In this document: positions 24,261 to 35,653 of the stretch, piece after piece
How the letters are laid out: the number at the start of each line of letters is the position of its first letter
Numbering within the stretch: position 1 is the stretch's first letter
The notes under the pieces: generated by a model
The model's database searches: none
What the model saw: only the letters and a program-made list of their open reading frames with translations
Told to the model about the DNA's origin: nothing
Made by a program: the position numbers and the translations under genes
Source: Eumeta japonica
Lineage: Eukaryota; Arthropoda; Insecta; Lepidoptera; Psychidae
DNA: 64,000 nucleotides
Direction: 5' to 3'
Assembly: GCA_005406025.1 (NCBI GenBank)
Contig: BGZK01001412.1
Span: 62,001-126,000, forward strand

Positions 24261-25480
24261 TCTATATATATAAGAAATACCCAGGTATCTATTAACTCAT
24301 CACAATATCTCTGAAATCATAAGGCGAAGAGACTTGAAATTTGGTTGAAATATTCTTTTTGCCGAGTTGAGGTCAGCTAAAGACGGATTTTACGAAATTT
24401 CACCCGTAAGGAGGGTTGCTGGGGCGTTAATAAAAAAAAACTTTAAGAAACTTCACATTTTCAGACCATATATTTTATAGGTATGTAAAACTTGGCCAAA
24501 AAAATTTTTTTGGCATGTTGGAACTTATCAAAAGCAAATTATATGAAGTTCCATCTGTGAAGGGCAGTGCTGGGCCGTCAAAAATTGAAAAATTTGTATT
24601 TTTCATCCTATAGTTCTTACAACTGTGAAATTTGACAGAATATTTTTTTGGCATGATGAAATTTATCATAAATAAATTTTATGAAATTCCACTCTTCAAA
24701 GGTAGTCGGTAGCGTTAAAAATTACACTGATAAAGATTCATACGGGAATTTACGATAAATAAGTCGATTCCAAGTTGGGTTTTTATATAAGAGAAAATAT
24801 ACGGGATTGCATGCTGAATTTTCATATGGGTTCCTCAATATTCGTAAGAGGTTTTCTATGTATATATTGACTCAACACGACATGTCTCCAATTATAAGGC
24901 TTAGAGACTTGAATATTTGAAAGAATATTCAAGTCATTGAGTAGAGATCTAATGAGAATGATTCTTACGAAATTCCACTCCCAAAAGGGATTACGGGGGC
25001 ATAAGCAATGGAAAATTGATATTTCCAAACTACAGCACGGTATACCTGAAGTTCGGTAGAAATATCTTTTTTGATACGTTGAGGTTAATTAAAAAACTCC
25101 CAAATAATTGTTTCAAGAGGGGCGAAAGCAAATTTATGATGATATTGTACTTAAATATAATTCAAGATTTCAAAAGCTTTTTAATCATAAAATAGTTAGA
25201 ATTTGTCAGTTATAAATTAAATCGGGAAACCATGCAGCATCATCTAATCAGATTTTTTTTATGTATAAATAGTCTTTTCGTTTAGAAAAACTAACGAAAA
25301 TGCAACAGTTGTAATTTATGATTTCCAAAGTATAAATTATATTAAAAAATATACATTTTATGAATATTAAACCTGCATTTTCGAGTAAAGAAAATTTGTG
25401 TTAAATTTCAAGGCTAGCCTAAAATGTAGATTTTAAACGTAATCGGTAAGTCGCCCAGCGAAGCGGGCGGGAACGGCTAG
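24261..25480 (+). mobile_element. Non-autonomous Helitron-like element
   Basis: It starts with TC (24261-24262, TCTATATATATAAG) directly after an A and ends with CTAG (25477-25480) directly before a T, as expected for insertion between A and T. A GC-rich hairpin (CGCCC...GGGCG, 25452-25469) lies seven bases upstream of the CTAG, as in Helitrons. The first 850 bp hold about five diverged copies of a roughly 140-bp phrase (near 24331, 24486, 24626, 24911 and 25047), each moving from GAAATTTG...ATATT through GAAATTCCAC to GGGGC. No Rep or helicase is encoded. Confidence 0.6.
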
Positions 25481-27734
25481 TAACATAAATTTTCTTGAAC
25501 ACACCTACAGTCCATTTCATGTAGAAATAAATGAGACATAAGAATATATAATGGCAACAATAAAATAAATTTGTTATCGGCAAATAATTAAATAACTCAG
25601 TAAGTACACAAAATAGCCGATAATCATTTTATCGAAAATATAATGTAAACCCGTTAAAAATTTAATCGATATATGCAATGTAAATAATAACATACAAAAA
25701 ACGTTATATATTAGATCCATGGCTAGTAAGTTAAATGAAAATGTTCTTTCTTTTTTATTAAAGAAATTTATGCATCATTTTCGAAATCAAAAGAACAAAT
25801 CAGGTAGTAACTTTGGAAGTTTAACCATTTAACTTTAACCAAAAAACATCTTATGTGTTTCAATGTGAACATTTGCTGTGTTCACTACAGAAATCAGAAT
25901 GTTCTGATTTCTACGATCATCATCACAAACGATGTACATAGAAATATACTATTCAAATGTTAAAATTTCGTTTTGGTATATTTTCAAATAATGTTGTTTT
26001 TATCGCTATCGGTTGGTCTGACAATACCACTCTCTTATTATTGTTAAATAAGTCTACATCGGAGGTTCGAGGATTGAGATCAGATAAAATAGCAATATGT
26101 AGAAAAGCAGAAGGTGTATATTCCGAAACACAGATTTTCGGAATGTCGTATATTATACGTATCGTACGTAAATAAGTCGTTACGGAACCACTTGAACGCT
26201 TGTCTTTGATCGCACTCGATTTGTGAACACCCACACTCACTCGTCAGCACTCCAACTCTGGTATAACTACATATCGACTAGAATGTAAGTAATTCAGTAA
26301 ATTGTCTAGAACAAATAAGTCGTAAACATACCACGTCTGACATAAACATAGAAGATTTATTGCACTCTGGAAAATTTCACCCCGAAAATAAATGCATTTA
26401 AAATAAATATATGTGGAGCGCGTTGACGGATAGAAAGACGGGGACGGGAGAAAATTGTTTACGTTTAGAGAATTCTATTCTTAAAAATTTTTTTCTTAGG
26501 AGAATTGTTATGTACTTTTACTCGTTTCCTTTCATCGTTTTCGTGACATTGGAATATATGTTTATTTTTATATTACATATTACTGTCAAAAATATTAATT
26601 GTAATCCGCAGACCAGAATGTCGGCCAAAACTGCCTGTTTACCATTAGAGTAAATTAAATATTCGCTCCACTAACATAGTCACCCTATTACAGTTATAAT
26701 CACAATCATATTTCTTTGCTGTTTTCTCCATAAATCATTCTCGTTAAGTCAAACACAAGAACTCGTTACAATATTTCAAATCTGATATTGTGACAATATC
26801 ATGGAGTCGGACGAACGGCAAAAGGAAAAACACAACACGGAATACATAATGAAATAGACGATTCCGATGCACCGCCTTCGATGACAGCTCTCCTCGGTTC
26901 GAAATGGGCTCCATAGGGATGTGCCTGAACCAATATATCGATACATCGATGTTGTTTTATTATAAAGAGAATATCGACGTTTTAAAAAATGTTTCGAATT
27001 TTCATCCATTAAAGTTATAGATCCATAGATTGTTTAGACATTAATTTAAATAAGCATTCCATTTGAGAAAATTTTGTAGTCTAGCCACCACGTTTTATGT
27101 GGTTAAAAGACCCCAATACTTTGAATAATGGTCCTCATAACAAGTCAGTGTTGGCGGACTTATAAGGAATAGGACACCAGTTTTTAGTGATATAATAGTA
27201 GGCAGGTTACAAGTTTATAAATTGGTTAGTAAAAAGTATATTCATTCCTGAAGACTATCCACCAGTCTCAGCCACACTCATACTACATAGCTACCTTTAT
27301 ATGGTAATGGTCAATTTGGTCCATTTGAAGGGTATCAGTATTTTTAATATGTCATACACTATTACGACCAACTAGTCAAAAAAAATCCATCCAATTAATT
27401 CAAACTCGTTAATTCGATGTTTAATGAAGCTAAGCTTATTTGACCACTCTCCTGGCACGTGACTGCTCCATCATCTGGCTATGTTCACGTTTAGCTTTGC
27501 AAGCCAGACACTCGATGAGGTTAATTAAATGTCACCGATGTACCTACTATATGCGTTGTGACTCTAAAATTGCTGTCTACACCATCAGGTCAAGTTTGAC
27601 ACATTATGAGAGAGTCATTGGATGTGTAGAGTGTACTAAAAAGTCGATAAAATGAATAAAAATGTAATAAACTTGATTTTCATCGAAATACACTAAACAC
27701 AAACACTCCGCTAAAACCAAATTTCTAATAAAAT
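25481..27734. other. Intergenic DNA
   Basis: No gene is recognised. A frame at about 26840-26935 (plus) ending in APPSMTALLGSKWAP could be a small exon but has no partner. There is an 11-bp inverted repeat at 25889-25912. Confidence 0.45.
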
Positions 27735-27910
27735 AAAACCGGCCAAGTGCGAGTCGACCTCACGCATCGAAAGTTCCGTACTACAACACAATGTTAAATA
27801 CTTAAAAGGGATTACTTTTATTCGTTAATTTGCGGAGTCTTTGCACAAGTCCCACTCACACGTGGCCTATTTTTATTTGTTGTTTTCCTTAAGGTAGCAC
27901 TATGCTCACA
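27735..27910 (+). repeat. Degenerate lepidopteran interspersed repeat
   Basis: AAAACCGGCCAAGTGCGAGT at the start, then CGCATCGAAAGTTCCGTA, is a diverged form of a repeat that I know to be very widespread in moth and butterfly genomes. The downstream TTTTTATTTGTTGTT fits the same repeat. The right end is not defined. Confidence 0.7.
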
Positions 27911-30900
27911 CTAAATTTGACACTTACACATATAACTATTTTATGACAGAACAGAAAAAAAACAAGCTGATATGCACTAAGTATGACCTATGAAATAAAG
28001 ATGTATTTGAATTTAAATTCAACATTTTAATGTACTGAGAAAGAAATTCCGCATTAAATTTATTAAAACACTGTCGATTTTGAAAAACACGAAAATTTAT
28101 TTATTGACTACACCACAGCACATCCGAGACAAGCTTAAGCCTGAAGCAATGCTTTTTAACTCATGTCTATATCAAAAGATAATTAACGATAAAAATAATA
28201 CATAGAGTTATAAAACCTACGTATCATAAAAACTTCATCGTAGAACTTTCAATGACATGTGGATTGTCCAAGACGCATAGGGCCAGCGATAGTACGAAGA
28301 CTATGTTAGTATACAGTGGATTCATCCCTGGCCGTGGGATACTATATGAATTTTAAAAGTTCTCTTCGAGGCATACATTTAAGGCGATACTTCGAAAATT
28401 TACAATTATTTAAAAAGCGTGGTTTAATTGCGCTGCGGTAGAGGCCGGTCACCTGGCGAGGTCATCATATAACCAATGATGTGCAGCTGACAGATGAGTA
28501 AACGAGTATTCAGACAATGATAGAGTGTAATTAATACTAAAGCATACAAAGAATAAAAAATCTAGTAGTGCCGCTGACCTCAGAATAAATGATGGACGCG
28601 CCTAATCAAATAATTTTTGGCTAAAACTAAACGATTTTGATAAAAAAAAATTGTAACAGTTTGCCGATGATTATTAGAACGTGATAAAGAATTACAGTCA
28701 TCGGGTACTGGCTGCAAATAGCAACTAAAACCTTAAATTATCCGGATATGTTGTGAAATTTAAATCTATAAAAAAAATACCAATCATTGATTGCTTTTAC
28801 AGTAGACTAAACTAAATAGTTAAAAAAATGTACACATATCTAAAAATCGAATCGCAACTCATGCATTTAATGCTAACGAGGAAACACCAAACCTTTTTTT
28901 CTCGTCAATGTATTACCTTAAATTAAATGAAAATATTTAATCATTGTAAAATTAAAAACAAAAATTTACGTTTAGATTTCATCAAACGAATGCGATATTT
29001 GGAGTAATAATTTAGTAAATTTTATTTATAAAATTACACAATAATTTCAACGTTTTTGTAATCATTGACATTTATAATAGATAACTTGTAGATACTTAGT
29101 TACTGTACAATTACTACATTATTATTACTATATTCTACAGATGCTTGCATTAAGTATTAAAGAATATCATCGACGATGTAGGTCTTATTCTGCGATCAGT
29201 TATATTAAAAATCTTATTTTTTTGTCCTAAGTCCTATATGAATAAAGTATCATTGCTAGAAATGCTTATTTTTAAAATTTATTAAAAAGATAAACCACTT
29301 ACAGAAGTTAAAAAGCTTGACCATTGAATTGAATTTTCCAGTCGATATGGGCACACTCACTTCTCTAAGTTATTAAACATGACAAGGATCTACTTTGTTT
29401 ATTTATTAATTAACATTTGTTTACGATGTATCTCAATAGCTATTGGGTACTCCCAATAGCTATTGAGATACGTCATATCTCAATCACAAAACGCCGAATC
29501 TACAGTGTAACCCATATATTAGTGCACAGAACTTCTGTATTTAAACAATAAGCTTATAATATCATTATAATTGAATCGCAAAATTCATATCGAACTAGCG
29601 ACAGGGAGAGTAATTTGTGCGCAGTGTCATGTAAATTAACAAATCTAATCTAGTTAGTTCGATCTGTTGTTAATGAGATACCTCAGAATAATGCAAGAAG
29701 CGATACTTAACCACAATAAGACGCAACCCCATACAAAATTAAATACAGTGTCACTTTTTTCATGTACGATGTAACACGTAAAAAAACAATCGTAATACTT
29801 GCCTTTATATTATCGAATAAAGTAATTGCAATATTTTCTTTAAAAACAAAATTGCAGACACAAAATTTTAAATCGATATAGAAGTAAATTTCAAAATCTT
29901 TGAAATTTAAAAAATATTTTAAAACTTCACCTTTTAAAAAACATTAATTCCATAATACTCTTATCAAGAAAACCTATAACGTCGCCTTTTTATATTTTAA
30001 AATACTAACATCTTAAATAAACCATTTTTCCATACAGCCATGCAAGTGTTCTATTTAGAAAAAAATATTATTGCTTATGGGGTATTTATTTTTCATGTAC
30101 CCCCATTAAGTACGTCATTTTTTCAAATACGAAAAAGCTTATCTATTAATGCTAATCATTTCCAACACAAAAGCTTAGCCAAATTTTGCAATATATTTAA
30201 AAAAAAAACCTCAAGGGGAGCCTTTCTAGATATCTATTGCATCGTGGCCCCTTAAGAATTTACCATTAAAAACGAAAACGTGTCGTCGTTCCTTACATCC
30301 ACTTTCTAATTCGCATACAACTCACTCCTGCAAATATGTCAGGCACGCAAAATAGACGTGAACGCATCCTTAGAACTGCTATTGAGTGATCATATTCTGC
30401 GATCATATTTTTTTTCTTATTTTTTTTATTCTTGATTTTCAATTCCACTGTTCTATCCTGCTGTAGTCCTCGATTTCCGACCCCTTTTCCTAATCTTTTT
30501 CAGCATTTAGTTAGTTCCTAAGCTTTTGATTCTAATCCCGTTTTTTTCTCACTGTAATCTTTCTAGGTTCATTATGTGCGCACAACTAATCAAAGTTTAA
30601 TTCACAATCAGATGATGAATGCTTTAACTTATAGAAGACGAACAAACAAGTTCCATTTTTATTGTTTCTTTTATTATAGTATTTGTTTTATTATTTGTTA
30701 ACGTCTTTACATGTACCAAATTTTTACTTCGTAAAGTATATGGCTGCAAGAGGGAAATCTCCAATTGTAGGTCTATGATTTCAAAATTATATGTCGCTGA
30801 TTCTATGTAATATAACAAGATCTCACTTTTCTGAAGATCAATAGAAAAAGATGTTTCAACATATCCATTTTAAAGAAATATTGAAATCGAAGTTTATTTT

Positions 30901-32099
30901 CTAAATACGCGAACAATATTCGAAAAATTTCAACTGATATTGGTCCCCAAAAAAATATGTACGGGATAGTTTCATTTCGGTTCCCAACGACCATACTAAG
31001 AAGATCTTTTCAGAATTTTCCGGGACTGATGCCACATTGAAAACTGTGCTCAACAGAAATACAAAAATACATAATATTTTTGCATTATAGCATCTTATAA
31101 AATATTCTGAAACAGTAGTAAATGTTGTACAAATAAAATTGCCAATCGACGTGCAGATATTTAAAGCTGGGGTATACAGTTTCTTAAGACTTGCACCGAA
31201 TTAACACACCTCATGGGAAATACATGGAAAGGTATATATCGATATTGGTTAATGACACAAATAGCATCACTAAGGATCCCAGGAGTGCTCAGTCGACAAA
31301 TAACCGAGACAGACGGTGCACGGTTTGCATAATAATTGCCGCAGTTCTCCGAGGACAAGCACATTACAATAGAGCATTTGGAGATTTATTTATTAACTTA
31401 ATTAAATCTTAATTTAATTGAATAAAAACTACGCGAAGTAATTTTTAAAAGAAGCTGGAAAAACCTACGAACCTTTAAATTCGCTAATTAGACATACAGA
31501 TCATTATTTAAATAATAATTCAATAGTACTGTAAAACAACATGCATTAACTTAGGTCTTGTGAGATATAGAAGAGAATTTTAAATAGTGATATTTTATAT
31601 TTTATTTGTTTTTAATTAGCTTTAATTCGGTACAGATTTTTGAGTTCGCTAGTAAAAGATTCTTTGATCTAACCACATGCAATGAAATTATGTTAATTCA
31701 ACAGCTAGTACAAATCTATTCCAGCTCAACATTGCTTACCCGTCTGCGTGGGAGTGACTATACCAAATAAAACTCTTTTCTACTTATCTAAAGAGCATTG
31801 ATATAGGTCGAATCCACTTAATTCGTATTGATGCTCATTAGAAAACGTAAACCATAAAATTGTGTGATTAGTTACAGAAACGTGACGGATTTAAAAACAA
31901 GATTAACTTTTTACATTAAATTTCTTACAGCACAAATCTGCTCGGATTTAAGCTACATCTACCGTTTACTTGACCCTTCTGACTTTTAAGATATCTTGAT
32001 TCTGTTTAGATATTCAATCGCATATCTTTATTATTATGAGAGCAACATTATAAGAAATGCACTCAGAAATTGTTCCATTTAACACTAACTGTCTAATTA
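27911..32099. other. Intergenic DNA
   Basis: No gene is recognised. Contents: the strong hairpin at 29428-29471; a low-complexity T-rich segment at 30405-30560; several short frames (30040-30255 plus, 30803-30994 minus, 31191-31412 plus) without family signatures. Confidence 0.5.
29428..29471. repeat. Perfect 20-bp hairpin
   Basis: The arms GTATCTCAATAGCTATTGGG (29428-29447) and its exact reverse complement (29452-29471) are separated by only four bases (TACT). It is the longest short-loop perfect palindrome I found in the window. Confidence 0.92.
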
Positions 32100-32355
32100 G
32101 GAGCCATCCATAAATTACGTCACACGTGGGGGGTCAACGAAATGTGACAATGCGCGACAAGGAGCAGGTCAAAAGCTTTGTGACGTCGAAATGAAAAAAG
32201 GTTTATCTCTTTTGTTTTGTCCAAAATTTAAAGTATTTTGACCAAAAGTTTTAAAAACTACTGTTTTCATTTACGTGTGACCGACCACCTGTGACAAGGA
32301 TGGCGGAGAGATTAAAAACCTTATAATTTATGGAACGTAAATTATGGATGGCCCC
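32100..32355. mobile_element. MITE with TTA target duplication
   Basis: The 256-bp unit starts GGAGCCATCCATAAATTACG and ends with an inverted version (ACGTAAATTATGGATGGCCC). TTA sits immediately outside both ends (32097-32099 and 32356-32358), a 3-bp duplication like that of PIF/Harbinger elements. It has no coding capacity. The superfamily call is an inference from the TTA duplication. Confidence 0.7.
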
Positions 32356-33248
32356 TTACGTCATATAATATAATCGGCCGTCATACATTAACATATCTCT
32401 GTCGTCTCGACCGTGGACAGTTCATCAGAGAACGGTCTTAAATAATTTTCTGTAGCAAATATAGAAACTACCAACATGAAATCCTATCAAAAGTGTCTCA
32501 TGTTTCAAAATACGACATTGCTGCTTTAAGCAAAGATTATGCGTATTTTCAAATACCTAAGTGATAAAGTATAATAATTAAAAAAATGTAGCGACCAATC
32601 CCTGATACGCTCGGCCGATACATTCCGTGAAATTCTACCAAAAAAAGGAATTAAACAAAGAATAGTGAAATAGTAGTGTATATCTAAAAGTAACAAAATG
32701 AACGCGGATATGTACGGATCTAGTTTACGCAAATCATAATCTAAATTGGAAATGAAGGGTGATAATACAAATGAAATAAAAAAAAAACTAAATTTGAAAC
32801 AGCTAAAAATTAATATTTACAAAACGAGACTGCACAGAAATAGATGTATATGGTATAAAAATAAAATTAGTAGGTATACATTTGATGTACAGTAAATAAT
32901 GTTACCCGCAATAAATCATAAACTCGAATTGAAATGAGCGTACGCTAATAAAAACAAAAATAAATATTGGAGGGGAAATGTTTCAAACAAGAAATATCTA
33001 AGAAAATTACCTGCATGTTAATTTAAACTTATTCCGAACAAAATAAATAATTCTAAACTGCTACGAACTACCTACCTAATAAATGTTAAATCAATTGCCC
33101 GCGTTGTATTTTAATATACAATGAAAATATTGAAAACCCACTTAACGTAATCGTAAATGGTAATATTAAATTAAATTTTAAAAAAGTTAATATTAAATCG
33201 AATTAAAAAGAGTTCATCCGATCTATCTAAGAAAACCCGCTTAATCTA

Positions 33249-33279
<31 letters not shown>

Positions 33280-33497
33280 CAAATAATACGCCCGTCTTAA
33301 ATTAAACAAAAAATAAATTGCCCGCTTCATTTAATCTAAATTAAGCAATATATGTTTATGAAATCGAAACAAAATATTATCACTCTTGATCTTTTAGGTT
33401 TAAATGTAGCTACCGCTGTCGTTATTTTAACGTTAAACAAATTATTTTCAAAAAAACAAATTATTATACTCGCCTGGTAATACATAATATAAAAAAA
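32356..33497. other. Intergenic AT-rich DNA
   Basis: No gene is recognised. It contains an (AT)n microsatellite at about 33248-33275. Confidence 0.6.
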
Positions 33498-33985
33498 TTT
33501 GGTTGCCTGTAAAGTCGGTATACGGGCGAAAGTTTTACGTGACAACGACTTTGAATGGTAAAATCATTTTAATGTGAATATTCATTCGTATAGTAGGAAG
33601 AAGGATGAAATAATAGTAACAATTTAAAACATTTATTTATACAAAGAATTATATTTAAAACATTAATTTATACAAAGAATCTCGCACTGAATTTCATATT
33701 AACAAAATTTTATTTTTACCTTTACACATACATACGTATTTATATACAAATATACATACAATAACTTGCAATACATTTGCAAGCTATGCACTAATTCTCT
33801 AGTGCTGCGCGCGCGGCAGACCGATCATAGTTGAGTGGGAGAGAGACGCAAGGCATTCGGCGGGCCTCTCTCTCGTTCGGTGACTCATCGTTACGTTACC
33901 GAGCGTTACACTTTTTCATAAGTGACTCCCAGCCGCAACCTAATTTAAGACGTTGTCACGTCAAAATACATTATCGTCGACGTAA
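33498..33985. mobile_element. Non-autonomous DNA element, copy 1
   Basis: The first ~280 bp (33500-33780) are nearly identical to 34574-34850. The left end contains TTTTACGTGACAACGACTTT near 33534, and the right end contains its approximate inverse, GACGTTGTCACGTCAAAA, near 33950-33967. The middle (33790-33920) is GC-richer and differs between the copies. No transposase is encoded. Confidence 0.6.
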
Positions 33986-34298
33986 AAATTTGACCTTGGC
34001 CGCTAGTTATCGTTTACGACCCCGTGAACGATATACATTGCTCGATCAAGCCCCTTCCCATAACTAGTTTGCACGTCACCTTAAGGAACCCCGCAATGTA
34101 CTTTAAGTTGAGGGAACTCTAAACATAATGTAAATAGAATTATAAAGATATTAGCAATAAATACTGAAATAGCATTACATAAAAGTTAATCAAATGACCC
34201 CATAAAATATACAATTGCACATCTATTGAAATTTAATAGTAATTAAAATTATAAATAAAATGGTGGTTATGAGATATTATCGTTTTTAAACACAAAAC

Positions 34299-34571
34299 GC
34301 TAAAGCACAACCTAGTTATTAGCAAAGCTGACAAAGGTAATGCTATATTAATTATGAACAAATCGGATTACATTAATAAAATTAATAACATCAAATATAT
34401 AAAAAATAACTGTCAACGCACAGCACAAACTATTGGATTTAGAGATTGACATTTTATAATATAGGCGATAGGTATATCATTTTTCCAATTAGTACAAAAT
34501 TAATTTCGTTTAATATGGAAAGTTTATTTATAAACGTTCCATTCAGTGGATGTCTAATAATTATAAAAAAA
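34299..34571 (+). pseudogene. Penelope-like element reverse transcriptase, 5' fragment
   Basis: The plus-strand frame near 34303-34420 reads LKHNLVISKADKGNAILIMN, containing the ADKGN signature found just before the reverse-transcriptase core of Penelope-like elements. After a decayed gap, another frame (34500-34576) reads LISFNMESLFINVPFSGC, the family's FDVxSLFTNVP motif A with the catalytic Asp replaced by Asn and Thr by Ile. Stops and frame changes separate the two parts. The fragment ends at a DNA element inserted at 34572 and resumes after it. It is inactive. Confidence 0.78.
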
Positions 34572-35104
34572 ATTGGTTGCCTGTAAAGTCGGTATACGGG
34601 CGAAAGTTTTACGTGACAACGACTTTGAGTGGTAAAATCATTTTAATGTGAATATTCATTCGTATAGTAGGAAGAAGGATGAAATAATAGTAACAATTTA
34701 AAACATTTATTTATACAAAGAATTATATTTAAAACATTAATTTATACAAAGAATCTCGCACTGAATTTCATATTAACAAAATTTTATTTTTACCTTTACA
34801 CATACGTATTTATATACAAATATACATACAATAACTTGCAATACATTTGCGTACAATGAAACAGCGTTTACTACAACTTAACTTGTTCCTATCTGAGTGG
34901 AAAGGACGCGTGCCTTTCACTTTTTATGTCTGTCTCTCTCGCTCTTAGGCGGGCTAACCATGCCCGAGTGGAAGGGACGCGTGCCTCTCACTCGCTCTCA
35001 TTGTGAGCGCATAACGTGAGCGGAGCGTAACGCAGTTTCTTGAAGTGTCACCCGGCAAACCAATTTAAAAGTCGTTGTCACGTCAAAAAAGCGAGAAAAC
35101 CAAT
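34572..35104. mobile_element. Non-autonomous DNA element, copy 2, nested in the Penelope relic
   Basis: It begins ATTGGTTGCCTGTAAAGTCG and ends CGAGAAAACCAAT, with inverted ACGTGACAACGACTTT (34608 onward) and AAGTCGTTGTCACGT near 35070-35083. The left 280 bp are nearly identical to copy 1, while the middle has a different GC-rich filling. Penelope reverse-transcriptase sequence lies on both sides, so the insertion is younger than the Penelope copy. Confidence 0.7.
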
Positions 35105-35121
35105 AATTGCATCCAAGAGAA

Positions 35122-35345
35122 GGAAAAGACTTGATAAAATTATCCGAATTGTGTACGAGTCAAAGTTATTTTCGATTCGACGATTAACTTTATCTTCAAA
35201 AAGAAGATTTAGCCATGGGTTCACTCTTGAGCTCACTAATGTTAGAGGTTTTTATGGGCAAACTTGAAAATAAGTGTAAGTAAAAACCTAACAATAATTT
35301 ACTATATTTTATCTACGTAAATGATATAATCATATGTTAGATAAG
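35122..35345 (+). pseudogene. Penelope-like element reverse transcriptase, 3' fragment
   Basis: Downstream of the nested element, one plus-strand frame reads KDLIKLSELC, then SQSYFRFDD, LYLQKEDLAMGS (MGS at 35215-35223) and, after a stop, YFIYVNDIIIC (YVND at 35314-35325). These match the dLLeLC..YF, GLAMGSPLSP and YVDD motifs of Penelope-like reverse transcriptases in the right order. The catalytic YVDD has become YVND and there are internal stops, so it is dead. The 3' limit and any GIY-YIG endonuclease domain could not be found. Confidence 0.78.
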
Positions 35346-35427
35346 CAATTCATTAGAACTGGATTATATTAGAATTATGTAAGTAATACACAGAGAAAAT
35401 TTAATTTAAACTGAAGGAAAGCGAAAT

Positions 35428-35653
35428 CAGTGGCGTAGCTCGGGGTGGGCGACGGGGGCGGCCCGCGCCGGGTGCCACCCATTTAAAAGTGACGCCCGAG
35501 TTCATTCGACCGCAAATTTTGATTCACAGAAAATGCACAACGAAATATAAAACCGTGTTTATCATTAGAGTTTTACTTCAACTTAACAGTTTTGATTTTT
35601 AGGGTTTCATTTCAAATCCACCCCGGGTGATACCCAGGCTAGCTACACCACTG
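35428..35653. mobile_element. hAT-like MITE
   Basis: The 226-bp unit starts CAGTGGCGTAGCT and ends AGCTACACCACTG, inverted repeats of 13 bp with one mismatch. The flanking octamers AGCGAAAT (35420-35427) and AGTGAAAC (35654-35661) match at six of eight positions, consistent with an aged 8-bp hAT target duplication. It has no coding capacity. Confidence 0.65.

Noticed and set aside
26810..26935. A small exon beginning MESDERQKEKHNTEY or ending APPSMTALLGSKWAP
   Set aside because: The two parts are in different frames, there is no convincing splice pair, and no partner exon was found.
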